Shown: piece by piece, positions 43,154 through 51,963 of the stretch | Numbering within the stretch: position 1 is the first letter of the stretch | Layout of the letters: each line of letters opens with the position of its first letter | Source of the DNA: Kluyvera sp040932435 | GTDB lineage: Bacteria; Pseudomonadota; Gammaproteobacteria; Enterobacterales; Enterobacteriaceae | NCBI RefSeq assembly: GCF_040932435.1 | Contig: NZ_JBFQGA010000004.1 | Coordinates: 248,001 to 312,000 of the forward strand | DNA length: 64,000 nucleotides | Direction: 5' to 3' | Position numbers and translations under genes: made by a program | Notes under the pieces: generated by a model | The model's input: only the letters and a program-made list of their open reading frames with translations | Database searches by the model: none | What the model was told of the DNA's origin: nothing

Positions 43154-44131
43154 ATGACTAAAGATTTTACATTTACGATTAAGCGCAGTCTTTTTGATGA
43201 AAACTATAACCCTTCTGAAAATACGCGAATCACCACTAACTTTGCGAATTTAGCCCGAGGGAATAACCGTCAGGAGAACTTACGCAATACGCTGGTGATG
43301 ATGAATAATCGCTTCAATACGCTGGCGCATTGGGATAACCCTAAGGGCAATCGTTATTCTATTGAGCTCGAAATCATTTCCGTTGAGATGAATATTGCAG
43401 ATCACAGCGATGCCTTCCCGGCTATCGAAATCTTGCAAACCCATATTATTGATAACAAAACCAACGAACGACATAGCGGGATTGTGGGCAATAACTTTTC
43501 GTCTTACGTACGTGATTATGACTTCAGCGTGCTGCTGTTGGATCACAACAAAAATCAGCCTCAGTTCAGCATTCCGGATAACTTTGGTGATTTGCACGGC
43601 AATATCTTCAAATACTTTACTCAGTCAAAAGAATATCAGCGCAGTTTTAGCAAGCCGCCGGTTATCTGTCTGAGCATTTCGAATAAGAACACCTATCACC
43701 AGACCGGTAACCGTCATCCAGTGTTAGGCATCGAGTATCGGCAGGAAGGCACCTCGTTGACCGAAAGTTACTTTGGCAAAATGGGTCTACAGGTGCGCTA
43801 TTTCATGCCGCAAGGGAGCGTTGCGCCACTGGCGTTTTATTTCTCTGGCGATTTGCTGGGTGATTACACCGATCTTGAACTTATCGGCACCATCAGCACG
43901 ATGGAGACCTTCCAGAAGATTTATCGCCCGGAAATCTATAATGCGAACTCAGCGGCCGGTCTGTGCTATCAGCCGAGCCTGAATCATCAGGATCACTCAT
44001 TAACCAAAATTGTGTACGACAGGGAAGAACGTAGCCAATTAGCGATTGAACAAGGCAAGTTTACGGAAGCGCATTTTATAAAACCTTACAAGCAAATCCT
44101 TGAACAATGGTCTGCTCAGTACGCTATCTAA
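43154..44131 (+). CDS. mesX: DUF1852 protein MesX, partner of core methionine synthase
   Basis: DUF1852 proteins are encoded next to MesD-type methionine synthases, and published genetics in other aerobic bacteria shows that MesD needs its DUF1852 partner and oxygen for activity. This one has 325 residues, no signal peptide and no membrane segment, hence cytoplasmic. Recognisable family text includes FTFTIKRSLFDENYNPSENT and TTNFANLARG at the N-terminus. No strong Shine-Dalgarno is seen before ATG 43154. mesD follows after 27 bp. It is somewhat more AT-rich than the neighbouring MFS genes. Biochemical role unknown; identity to the family is by recall. Confidence 0.88.
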   Translation: MTKDFTFTIKRSLFDENYNPSENTRITTNFANLARGNNRQENLRNTLVMMNNRFNTLAHWDNPKGNRYSIELEIISVEMNIADHSDAFPAIEILQTHIIDNKTNERHSGIVGNNFSSYVRDYDFSVLLLDHNKNQPQFSIPDNFGDLHGNIFKYFTQSKEYQRSFSKPPVICLSISNKNTYHQTGNRHPVLGIEYRQEGTSLTESYFGKMGLQVRYFMPQGSVAPLAFYFSGDLLGDYTDLELIGTISTMETFQKIYRPEIYNANSAAGLCYQPSLNHQDHSLTKIVYDREERSQLAIEQGKFTEAHFIKPYKQILEQWSAQYAI

Positions 44132-44158
44132 TTCATTATAAATATAAGGTCACCTGTT

Positions 44159-45190
44159 ATGAAAACATTGCTACCGACTTCAACGGCGGGCAGTTTGCCG
44201 AAACCTTCCTGGCTGGCGCAGCCGGAGACCTTATGGTCACCGTGGAAGTTGCAGAACGAAGAATTAATTGAGGGCAAGCAGGATGCATTGCGTTTATCGC
44301 TAGCCGAACAGCTGCAGGCCGGTATTGATATCGTCAGCGACGGCGAGCAAACCCGTCAGCACTTTGTGACCACCTTTATCGAACACCTGAGCGGCGTGGA
44401 TTTTGCAAAACGTGAAACCGTGCGGATCCGTAATCGCTACGATGCCAGCGTGCCTACGGTAGTCAGCGCCGTCGAGCGTCAAAAACCGGTATTCGTTGAG
44501 GATGCTAAATTCTTACGCCAGCTCACCTCACAGCCGATTAAATGGGCACTGCCCGGCCCGATGACGATGATTGATACGCTGTATGATGATCACTACAAAA
44601 GCCGCGAAAAGCTGGCTTGGGAGTTCGCTAAAATTCTCAACCAGGAAGCCCGCGAGCTGGAAGCCGCAGGCGTGGATATCATCCAGTTTGATGAACCGGC
44701 GTTTAACGTGTTCTTCGACGAGGTGAACGATTGGGGCATTGCCGCGTTAGAGCGCGCCGTGGAAGGGCTGAAGTGCGAAACTGCCGTACATATCTGCTAT
44801 GGCTACGGCATCAAGGCCAATACCGACTGGAAAAAGACGCTGGGCTCCGAGTGGCGCCAATATGAAGAGGCGTTCCCGAAACTACAAACCTCGAGCATTG
44901 ATATCATTTCGCTGGAATGCCACAACTCGCGGGTGCCGATGGATCTGCTGGAGCTTATCCGCGGTAAAAAAGTGATGGTTGGCGCGATTGATGTAGCAAA
45001 CCACACCGTTGAGACAGCGGAAGAAGCGGCGAATACTCTGCGTAAAGCGCTGCAGTTCGTGGATGCCGATAAGCTTTATCCCTCAACTAACTGCGGTATG
45101 GCCCCCCTGCCTCGCCAGGTTGCCAGAGGCAAGCTCAATGCCTTGAGCGCGGGTGCTGACATTATTCGCCGCGAGCTTCTGGCGAGATAA
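44159..45190 (+). CDS. mesD: Core (folate-independent) methionine synthase MesD
   Basis: Resembles only the catalytic C-terminal half of MetE: 343 residues against about 750. The zinc ligands that hold homocysteine are present as H211 and C213 (VHICYGYG), E253 (SLECHNSR) and C312 (STNCGMAPLP), and the substrate motif is FDEPAF (177-182). There is no N-terminal folate-binding half. The MesD family makes methionine without methyltetrahydrofolate or cobalamin, together with DUF1852 and oxygen; the methyl donor is not settled to my knowledge. Start preceded by AAGGTCAC. Second gene of mesXD, followed by a terminator. Confidence 0.9.
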   Translation: MKTLLPTSTAGSLPKPSWLAQPETLWSPWKLQNEELIEGKQDALRLSLAEQLQAGIDIVSDGEQTRQHFVTTFIEHLSGVDFAKRETVRIRNRYDASVPTVVSAVERQKPVFVEDAKFLRQLTSQPIKWALPGPMTMIDTLYDDHYKSREKLAWEFAKILNQEARELEAAGVDIIQFDEPAFNVFFDEVNDWGIAALERAVEGLKCETAVHICYGYGIKANTDWKKTLGSEWRQYEEAFPKLQTSSIDIISLECHNSRVPMDLLELIRGKKVMVGAIDVANHTVETAEEAANTLRKALQFVDADKLYPSTNCGMAPLPRQVARGKLNALSAGADIIRRELLAR

Positions 45191-45200
45191 CCCGACCTGC

Positions 45201-45231
45201 CGGGCGTTGGCCATCATCAACGCCCGTCTTT
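45201..45231 (+). terminator. Terminator of mesXD
   Basis: CGGGCGTTG (45201-45209) and CAACGCCCG (45218-45226) make a perfect 9-bp stem with an eight-base loop, followed by TCTTTA. It lies between the convergent stops of mesD and the aph-like gene. Confidence 0.7.
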
Positions 45232-46057
45232 ACCCTTCCAGCTCAGCAAGCGCCAGCTTCGCCACTGCGGATACCGTAGCGGTAGGTTCATTATCCTCAA
45301 GCAACCATGTTGCCGACAGCCCGCACCACGCCACAATCCATTGCAGAAGACGCGTTTTGTCCAGGCTCGCCGCCTCGCTCACCGTCGCCAGACGCTGCTT
45401 AAATATCTCCGCCACCACCGCCACCCGCGGTTCGGGATAGCCAAGATCGGGATTGGTGAAAATATTGGCAAAGTCGAATCCTCGCTCGCCGATGAGCGCT
45501 TTGGGATCGATAGCCAGCCAGCCGGATGCGCCAAAATCAAGCACATTGTCATGATGCAGATCGCCGTGCAGTGCCACCACATCGCGCGGCGTTGAGAGCA
45601 ACGACTGCGCAAATTCGGCGCTGCGCGTCAGAAAGCCGCCATATTTCTGCGCGGCGGGCATGAGTGGGGAGAACCAGACGTCCAGCGGCGTTAGCTGGGG
45701 CAGCGGCCGCGCGGTTGACGCATGAAGACGGTTTGCCGTACGGCATAAAATGCGGCACGCCTCGTCATCCCGCCCGCGTTGAGACAAGACCGTTAGCGAA
45801 GATGAATCGCCTGCGCGGGCGAGAAGAATGGCCTCATTGTGCTGGGCAATTACCGCCGCTGCGCCCTCGCCTTGCCACCACGCCATTAGCCTATTTCCGC
45901 GCTGCTCGTCCACGTCATGGGTAATTTTGAGCATCGCCTTCGCCCCGCTTGCGGCGACGGTTACCGGCAGCAACTGCGAGGTATGAGTGGTCGTGGCAGC
46001 GCCATCAGGCAGCAGCTTCCAGCGCGCTAGCCAGGGGGAAAATACCGCGTTATCCAT
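45230..46057 (-). CDS. APH(6)-like aminoglycoside/hydroxyurea phosphotransferase
   Basis: Small-molecule kinase of the aminoglycoside/hydroxyurea resistance kinase family, whose characterised members inactivate streptomycin (APH(6)) or hydroxyurea. 275 residues. The nucleotide lysine is in AMLKITHD (K44), the catalytic loop is LHGDLHHDNVL (D166, N171), and the metal aspartate is in LAIDPKALIG (D184). The start has AAGGAG. It lies between mesD (convergent) and the nuo operon (upstream terminator). No mobile-element remains surround it, so it looks like a resident chromosomal gene; real substrate unknown. Confidence 0.88.
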   Translation of the reverse strand: MDNAVFSPWLARWKLLPDGAATTTHTSQLLPVTVAASGAKAMLKITHDVDEQRGNRLMAWWQGEGAAAVIAQHNEAILLARAGDSSSLTVLSQRGRDDEACRILCRTANRLHASTARPLPQLTPLDVWFSPLMPAAQKYGGFLTRSAEFAQSLLSTPRDVVALHGDLHHDNVLDFGASGWLAIDPKALIGERGFDFANIFTNPDLGYPEPRVAVVAEIFKQRLATVSEAASLDKTRLLQWIVAWCGLSATWLLEDNEPTATVSAVAKLALAELEG

Positions 46058-46102
46058 TTCATCTCCTTATCAATAGAACGCTGTAAGAAGTCTATCAGCC
46101 GC

Positions 46103-46132
46103 ATAAAAAAACCGCCGATAAATCGGCGGTTT
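46103..46132 (-). terminator. Terminator of the nuo operon
   Basis: AAACCGCCGAT (46109-46119) and ATCGGCGGTTT (46122-46132) form an 11-bp perfect stem with a two-base loop. On the minus strand it is followed by TTTTTT. It begins 20 bases after the nuoN stop. Confidence 0.93.
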
Positions 46133-46152
46133 CTGCACATCGCTGCAATAAA

Positions 46153-47610
46153 TTACATCAGCGGCATCGCTTTTTGCACGAGGCTAATCAGCGGCTGCGG
46201 ATAAACCCCCAACACCAGCACCAGCAGTGCGGAAATCAGCACCACGATACCGCCGGCGCTGTACTGCCAGTTCGACGGTGCATCGCGGTTCGGTTTTTCC
46301 GGCGCGCTCAGGTACAGGCTCACGGCCACGCGCAGGTAGTAGTACAAACCGATTGCCGAGCCGACCACCACAGCGCCAACCAGCCACCACAAATGCGCCT
46401 GCACACCGACCGCCAGCACGTAGAACTTGCCGATAAAGCCTAGCGTCATCGGGATACCGGCCAGAGACAGCATCATCACCGTCATAACCGCCGCCAGAAT
46501 TGGACGGTGCCAGAACAGACCACGGTAGGCGAACAGCGACTCAGCGTCCGGACCACGGTACGGGCTGGACATCAGGCTAACGACGCCGAATGCGCCAAGG
46601 CTGCTGAACAGGTAACCGGCCAGATACACGCCCACGGTTTCCATCGACATCTCGCCGCTATGTAGCGCAATCAGCGCTACCAGCAGATAGCCAAGGTGAG
46701 AGATGGAAGAGTAACCGAGCAGACGTTTGATGTTGGTCTGGCTCAGCGCCATCAGGTTACCGAAGATGATGGAGGCGAAGGCGATAAGGCCCAACACCAC
46801 GCGTACGGCTTCGCTGTCGCCCACTGGCGCATACAGGAACAAACGCATCACCACGCCGAAGATGGCAATCTTGCTGGCGGTCGCCAGGAAGGTTGACACC
46901 GGCGCTGGTGCGCCTTGGTAAACATCCGGCGTCCACAGGTGGAACGGCACCAAAGAGAGCTTGAAGCCAAGGCCGACGATCATCATACCCAGACCCGCCA
47001 GCAGCAGCGGTTCGTGCAACATGTTGTCGCCAAGGCTCTTGCCGAGCGCAACAAACGACAGGTTTCCGGACTGCGCATACAGCAGCGCCATACCAAACAG
47101 CAGGAAGGACGATGCCGCGGCGGAGAGAATGGTGTATTTGATACTCGCTTCCAGCGACCGCTTCTGGCGGAAGGCGTAACCAACCAGACCAAACAGCGGC
47201 AGGGAAATCAGCTCAATACCGAGGAACAGCGCCGCCAGATGGTTGGCGTTAGCCAGCAGAATACCGCCCAGGGCCGCAATCAGCACCAGCAGGTAGAACT
47301 CTTCTTTGTTGTCGGTATAGCCTTCAAGCCACGGGTAGGCGAAGGTGCAGGTGGCGAGGCTCGCCAGCAGCACTAGGCCGGTATAAAACATGGCGTAAGC
47401 ATCAACGCGCATCAGCGGGGTGACGTCCATCGCCCCTGCCTGGCCAACAAACCAGAGCGAAACCAGCGCGGCGTTAAGCCCCAGTACCGACAGCGTGGCA
47501 TTGAGGAAGTGATTGCGTCGCCACGCAATGGAGAGCATCACAACCACCACCGTCAAGCCGACGATCAGCAGCGGTAGCAGCGCGATCAGTTGTTGTGGAG
47601 TTATTGTCAT
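46153..47610 (-). CDS. nuoN: NADH-quinone oxidoreductase subunit N
   Basis: Antiporter-like membrane subunit of complex I that forms one of the proton channels of the membrane arm. 485 residues, the E. coli size, with about 14 membrane helices. The channel-forming segment PFHLWTPDVYQGAPAPV and the helix YSSISHLGYLLVALIAL are typical of the NuoL/M/N family. Last gene of the operon, starting 6 bases after nuoM ends. Confidence 0.97.
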   Translation of the reverse strand: MTITPQQLIALLPLLIVGLTVVVVMLSIAWRRNHFLNATLSVLGLNAALVSLWFVGQAGAMDVTPLMRVDAYAMFYTGLVLLASLATCTFAYPWLEGYTDNKEEFYLLVLIAALGGILLANANHLAALFLGIELISLPLFGLVGYAFRQKRSLEASIKYTILSAAASSFLLFGMALLYAQSGNLSFVALGKSLGDNMLHEPLLLAGLGMMIVGLGFKLSLVPFHLWTPDVYQGAPAPVSTFLATASKIAIFGVVMRLFLYAPVGDSEAVRVVLGLIAFASIIFGNLMALSQTNIKRLLGYSSISHLGYLLVALIALHSGEMSMETVGVYLAGYLFSSLGAFGVVSLMSSPYRGPDAESLFAYRGLFWHRPILAAVMTVMMLSLAGIPMTLGFIGKFYVLAVGVQAHLWWLVGAVVVGSAIGLYYYLRVAVSLYLSAPEKPNRDAPSNWQYSAGGIVVLISALLVLVLGVYPQPLISLVQKAMPLM

Positions 47611-47616
47611 GGCGAT

Positions 47617-49146
47617 TTACGGCCTTGTAGTAGAAGCAGAATTAACAAACCACTGCTGGATGTTACTCATCGCAGAGTGCGAGGTATCCAGAATCGGCTG
47701 TGGATAGAAGCCCAACAGCACCAGCAGTACGACCAGCAGCAGAACAATGAACAGCTCGCGCAGCGACATCCCAGGCAGTTCTTTGGCCGCGATTTCACTC
47801 TTCGCTTTGCCGAAGTACGCGCGATGCAGCATCGCCAGTGAGTACACGGAAGCGAAGACCAGACCGAAGGTAGAAATCACGGTAATCGCCGGCACCACGT
47901 GGTAGCTGCCGAACAGGATCATGAATTCGCCAACGAAGTTACCGGTACCCGGCATCCCCAGCGTACAGACCGCGAAGAACAGCGACAGCGCAGGCAGCCA
48001 CTTAATTTTGCTCCACAGGCCACCCATCTGACGCATATCACGGGTGTGCAGACGTTCGTACAGCTGACCACACAGAATGAACAGACCCGCCGCCGACAGA
48101 CCGTGAGCGATCATCTGGATAACCGCACCCTGGTACGCCAGCTGGCTACCGGTGTAAATCGCAATCAGCACGAAGCCCATGTGGGAAACGGAGGTGTAGG
48201 CAATCAGACGTTTAATGTCGTATTGAGTAAACGCCATCCACGCACCGTAGAAGATACCGATAACGCCCAACCACATGGCGATTGGTGCAAATTCTGCGGA
48301 AGCATTCGGGAACAGCGGCAGCGCGAAACGCAGCAGGCCGTAGGCCGCGGTTTTCAGCAAGATACCCGCGAGGTCAACGGAACCCGCCGTTGGTGCCTGG
48401 GAGTGTGCGTCCGGCAACCAGCCGTGCAGCGGAACCACCGGCATTTTCACCGCGAAAGCGATAAAGAAGCCGAGCATCAGCAGGTATTCTACGCCGTGAG
48501 ACATTGGCGTTTTCAGCAGATCTTGATAATTGAAGGTCCATACCCCGGTCGCGTCGTGGTGAACGAACACCAGCGCCAGAATGGCAATCAACATCACCAG
48601 ACCGCTCGCCTGGGTGTAGATGAAGAACTTGGTTGCCGCCGTGATACGCGTTTTGCCGTCGGATGCCTTATGGCCCCAAAGCGCGATCAGGAAGTACATC
48701 GGCACCAACATCATTTCCCAGAAGAAGAAGAACAGGAACATGTCGATGGCGAGGAACACGCCGATAACGCCGCCCAGGATCCACATCAGGTTAAGATGGA
48801 AGAAGCCCTGATATTTCTGGATTTCATTCCAAGAACAGAGCACCGCCAATACGCCGAGCAGACCGGTCAGCACCACCATCAGCAGCGACAGGCCATCAAT
48901 CGCCAGGTGTATGGTGATACCAAAACGTGGGATCCACGGCAGAATGAACTCAGACTGCCACTGCGGCAGGCCGGTGGATTGCGTGAGTGAGTAGCCGCCC
49001 TGCAGCCACAGCTGCAGGCCAAGCGCGAGCGTCAATCCCATGGTGATCAGCGCAATCCAGCGCGGCATCTTCACGCCAAAGCGTTCAGTCTGCCAGCACA
49101 GGAAGCCGCCAATAAAGGGAATCAGTATTAGCCAGGGTAATAACAT
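47617..49146 (-). CDS. nuoM: NADH-quinone oxidoreductase subunit M
   Basis: Second antiporter-like proton channel subunit. 509 residues with about 14 helices; family segments FFFWEMMLVPMYFLIALWG (with the conserved Glu), VPLHGWLPDAHSQAPTAGS (with Lys/His region) and AYTSVSHMGFVLIAI. It is separated from nuoL by 114 bp containing palindromes, the only sizeable gap in the operon apart from that before nuoB/nuoC. Confidence 0.97.
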   Translation of the reverse strand: MLLPWLILIPFIGGFLCWQTERFGVKMPRWIALITMGLTLALGLQLWLQGGYSLTQSTGLPQWQSEFILPWIPRFGITIHLAIDGLSLLMVVLTGLLGVLAVLCSWNEIQKYQGFFHLNLMWILGGVIGVFLAIDMFLFFFFWEMMLVPMYFLIALWGHKASDGKTRITAATKFFIYTQASGLVMLIAILALVFVHHDATGVWTFNYQDLLKTPMSHGVEYLLMLGFFIAFAVKMPVVPLHGWLPDAHSQAPTAGSVDLAGILLKTAAYGLLRFALPLFPNASAEFAPIAMWLGVIGIFYGAWMAFTQYDIKRLIAYTSVSHMGFVLIAIYTGSQLAYQGAVIQMIAHGLSAAGLFILCGQLYERLHTRDMRQMGGLWSKIKWLPALSLFFAVCTLGMPGTGNFVGEFMILFGSYHVVPAITVISTFGLVFASVYSLAMLHRAYFGKAKSEIAAKELPGMSLRELFIVLLLVVLLVLLGFYPQPILDTSHSAMSNIQQWFVNSASTTRP

Positions 49147-49179
49147 GGCGATTTGTATTCCTTGTTCAGTTCGTTGTGT

Positions 49180-49245
49180 CGGGCGGCGCTACGCTCGCCC
49201 GAACTACGGTCTTATCGGCCCGGTAAACGTCAACGCTACCGGGCG
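49180..49245. repeat. Two REP-like palindromes inside the nuo operon
   Basis: GGGCGGCGCTACGCTCGCCC (49180-49199) is a compact hairpin, and CCCGGTA (49219-49225) pairs with TACCGGG (49237-49243) around an 11-base loop. They lie in the 114-bp nuoM–nuoL gap. REP-like elements inside operons can shape differential mRNA stability. Confidence 0.7.
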
Positions 49246-49260
49246 AAACCCACACTCAAA

Positions 49261-51102
49261 TCAACGCAACACCATCAGCAGCACCAGCACCACCACGGCA
49301 CCAATGCTCATCGATGCGACATACCAACGCAAATAGCCGTTCTCACTTAACAGCAGGCCTTTACCTGCAAAGCGGGAAAGGACCGCCGGGATGTTCATCA
49401 TCGAATTCATTGGGTCGCGTTTCAGCAGCCATGCAATGCCGAGGAACGGTTTGACAAAGACTTTGTCGTACAGCCAGTCAAAGCCCCAGGCGTTGTACCA
49501 CCAGGTGCCCAGCAGGCGGCCCGGCGCGCTGTTGGCAATGGCGGTAACCAGCGTACGCTTGCCCAACCACAGCCATGCGGCAATCAGGATGCCCGCAATC
49601 GCAACGACGCCCGATGTGATTTCCAGCGTCAGCACGCGACCGTGCTCAAGCTCGGTAGTCGCCGGCAGTACACCATGCAGCGGTGGCACAATCATTGCGC
49701 CGATAAAGGTCGACAGCACCATCAGCACAATCAGCGGCAGGTGATGGGTAATGCCCTTCCCTGCATGCGCGTGGATCTGCTCTTTACCGTGGAAGACGAT
49801 GAAGATCATGCGGAAGGTATACAGGGAGGTCATAAACGCCCCGACCAGACCTGCAACCATCAGGTTGATATGACCGTTTGCCATCGCACCGGCAAGGATT
49901 TCATCCTTACTGAAGAAGCCTGCGGTAATCAGCGGCAGTGCAGACAGCGCGGCACCACCGACCAAGAAGCAGGCATACACCAGCGGAATCGACTTACGCA
50001 GGCCACCCATCTTGAAGATGTTCTGTTCGTGGTGGCAGGCAAGGATCACAGAACCGGACGCAAGGAACAGCAGCGCTTTGAAGAACGCATGGGTCATCAG
50101 GTGGAAAATCGCCGCATCCCACGCCTGCACGCCCAACGCCAAGAACATGTAACCAATCTGGCTCATGGTGGAGTAAGCGAGAACGCGTTTGATGTCGGTC
50201 TGTACCAGCGCGGCGAAACCGGCCAGCACTAGGGTAATCGCCCCGATAATTCCGACCAGATGCAGCACTTCCGGCGTCAGCAAGAACAGGCCGTGGGTAC
50301 GGGCAATCAGGTAGACACCCGCAGTAACCATGGTCGCCGCGTGAATCAGCGCAGAGACCGGCGTCGGGCCCGCCATCGCGTCAGCAAGCCAAGTCTGCAA
50401 CGGCAGCTGCGCCGATTTACCGACCGCGCCGCCCAGCAGCATCAGGGTTGCCCACATCAGCATGTCATTACCCGCCGCAAAGTGCGCCGGCGCCAGTTCC
50501 ACCATTTCGCGGAAGTTCAGCGTGCCCAGTTCGTTGTAGAGAATGAACAGTGCGAATGCCAAGAAGACGTCACCGACACGGGTCACAACGAAGGCTTTCA
50601 TCGCCGCAGCGCCATTCTTCGGATCGGTATAGTAGAAACCGATCAGCAGATAGGAGCACAGGCCCACGCCTTCCCAGCCGAGGTACATCAGCAGCAGGTT
50701 GTCTGCCAGCACCAACACCACCATGCTCGCAATGAACAGGTTGGTGTAGGCGAAGAAGCGGGAGTAGCCCTCTTCACCGCGCATGTACCAAGAGGCGAAC
50801 ATGTGGATCAGGAAGCCGACGCCAGTCACTACTGACAACATCGTCAGCGACAGGCCGTCCAGCACCAGGTTAAAGCCGATGTTGAAGTCACCGACCGACA
50901 TCCAGGTCCACAGCGGCAGGCTGAACGCCTGCTTACCGTTAGCGAAGAAATCCATACCCGCATAGGCGGTGACCAGCGCTGACAGACCAATCGAACCCAT
51001 GCCGACGGCAGCGGAAAGGTTTTCCGACCAGCGTCCACGGGAGAAGGCCAGCAGAACAAAGCCAAGGAACGGGAAAATAATAGTTAGGGCAAGCATGTTC
51101 AT
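49261..51102 (-). CDS. nuoL: NADH-quinone oxidoreductase subunit L
   Basis: Largest antiporter-like subunit, at the far end of the membrane arm, with the long lateral helix at its C-terminus. 613 residues, the E. coli length. Conserved channel text: YLGWEGVGLCSYLLIGF (Glu), QLPLQTWLADAMAGPTPVS and AYSTMSQIGYMFLALGV. Its start overlaps the nuoK stop (ATGA). Confidence 0.97.
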   Translation of the reverse strand: MNMLALTIIFPFLGFVLLAFSRGRWSENLSAAVGMGSIGLSALVTAYAGMDFFANGKQAFSLPLWTWMSVGDFNIGFNLVLDGLSLTMLSVVTGVGFLIHMFASWYMRGEEGYSRFFAYTNLFIASMVVLVLADNLLLMYLGWEGVGLCSYLLIGFYYTDPKNGAAAMKAFVVTRVGDVFLAFALFILYNELGTLNFREMVELAPAHFAAGNDMLMWATLMLLGGAVGKSAQLPLQTWLADAMAGPTPVSALIHAATMVTAGVYLIARTHGLFLLTPEVLHLVGIIGAITLVLAGFAALVQTDIKRVLAYSTMSQIGYMFLALGVQAWDAAIFHLMTHAFFKALLFLASGSVILACHHEQNIFKMGGLRKSIPLVYACFLVGGAALSALPLITAGFFSKDEILAGAMANGHINLMVAGLVGAFMTSLYTFRMIFIVFHGKEQIHAHAGKGITHHLPLIVLMVLSTFIGAMIVPPLHGVLPATTELEHGRVLTLEITSGVVAIAGILIAAWLWLGKRTLVTAIANSAPGRLLGTWWYNAWGFDWLYDKVFVKPFLGIAWLLKRDPMNSMMNIPAVLSRFAGKGLLLSENGYLRWYVASMSIGAVVVLVLLMVLR

Positions 51103-51401
51103 CCGCGCAACTCACTTACTGAATCGATGTTCAGGTTCTGGCGGCGACGATGGAGCTGCAGCAGCAGCGCCAGGCCAATACTCGCTTCCGCAGCCGCAAG
51201 AGTAATGGCGAGGATATACATAACCTGACCATCGGTCTGGCCCCAGTAGCTGCCAGCGACCACAAAGGCCAGCGCGGCAGCGTTAATCATGATTTCCAGC
51301 CCAATCAGCATAAACAGCAGGTTGCGACGGATAACCAGACCGGTCAGCCCCAGCACGAAGAGAATCGCCGCGAGGATCAGTCCATGTTGTAAAGGGATCA
51401 T
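51099..51401 (-). CDS. nuoK: NADH-quinone oxidoreductase subunit K
   Basis: Small membrane subunit (MrpC-like) with three helices; 100 residues as usual. Conserved helix glutamates lie in MLIGLEIMINAAALAFV and LAAAEASIGLALLLQL, part of the proton path between NuoH and NuoN. Overlaps nuoJ upstream and nuoL downstream by four bases each. Confidence 0.97.
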   Translation of the reverse strand: MIPLQHGLILAAILFVLGLTGLVIRRNLLFMLIGLEIMINAAALAFVVAGSYWGQTDGQVMYILAITLAAAEASIGLALLLQLHRRRQNLNIDSVSELRG

Positions 51402-51952
51402 GCGCGTTCCTCCGTTTTTCTTTTCGCGCTATCGCCGACGCGGTTGCTCAGCACTTCACCGACGCGATCTTCGCGCCCCAGGTGGAAGGCGACAACCAGA
51501 CCGGCCAGCAGCAGCATCGATGCCAGCTCAACCGCCAGTACGTAAGGCCCAAACAGCGCGATACCGACTTCTTTGGCGCTGATAGCGTTGCCGTCAATAC
51601 CCTGATCGTTAATGCCGAGGATGGCATACACCATCACCGCCAGCAGCACGGCGGAAAGAATCGCCGGGCCAATCCAGATTTGCGGTTTCAGCCACTGACG
51701 TTCCTGGGCGATTTCAGCGCCGCCTAGGTTCAGCATCATCACCACAAAGACGAACAGCACCATGATGGCACCCGCGTAAACGATGATCTCCAGCGCACCG
51801 GCGAAGTAAGCGCCCAGCGAGAAGAACACCCCGGCGATAGCCAGCAGCGAGATGATCAGATACAGCAGAGCATGTACCGGGTTAGTGTGCGTAACCACTC
51901 GCAGCGTCGCGAGGACGGCAACAAGGCCACAGATATAAAAAGCGAATTCCAT
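51398..51952 (-). CDS. nuoJ: NADH-quinone oxidoreductase subunit J
   Basis: Five-helix membrane subunit next to NuoK, whose third helix changes shape during turnover. 184 residues as in E. coli. The conserved segment is LEIIVYAGAIMVLFVFVVMM. Its stop overlaps the nuoK start; 11 bp separate it from nuoI. Confidence 0.97.
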   Translation of the reverse strand: MEFAFYICGLVAVLATLRVVTHTNPVHALLYLIISLLAIAGVFFSLGAYFAGALEIIVYAGAIMVLFVFVVMMLNLGGAEIAQERQWLKPQIWIGPAILSAVLLAVMVYAILGINDQGIDGNAISAKEVGIALFGPYVLAVELASMLLLAGLVVAFHLGREDRVGEVLSNRVGDSAKRKTEERA

Positions 51953-51963
51953 TGCCCCTCTCC

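Noticed and set aside
43141..43161. Six-codon mini-ORF (MQDHDD) overlapping the mesX start
   Set aside because: Too short to separate from chance; noted only because its stop overlaps the mesX ATG.
47899..50835. Long plus-strand frames opposite nuoM and nuoL (up to 363 codons)
   Set aside because: Antisense shadows of GC-rich conserved genes; composition is His/Arg/Gln-rich with no domain.
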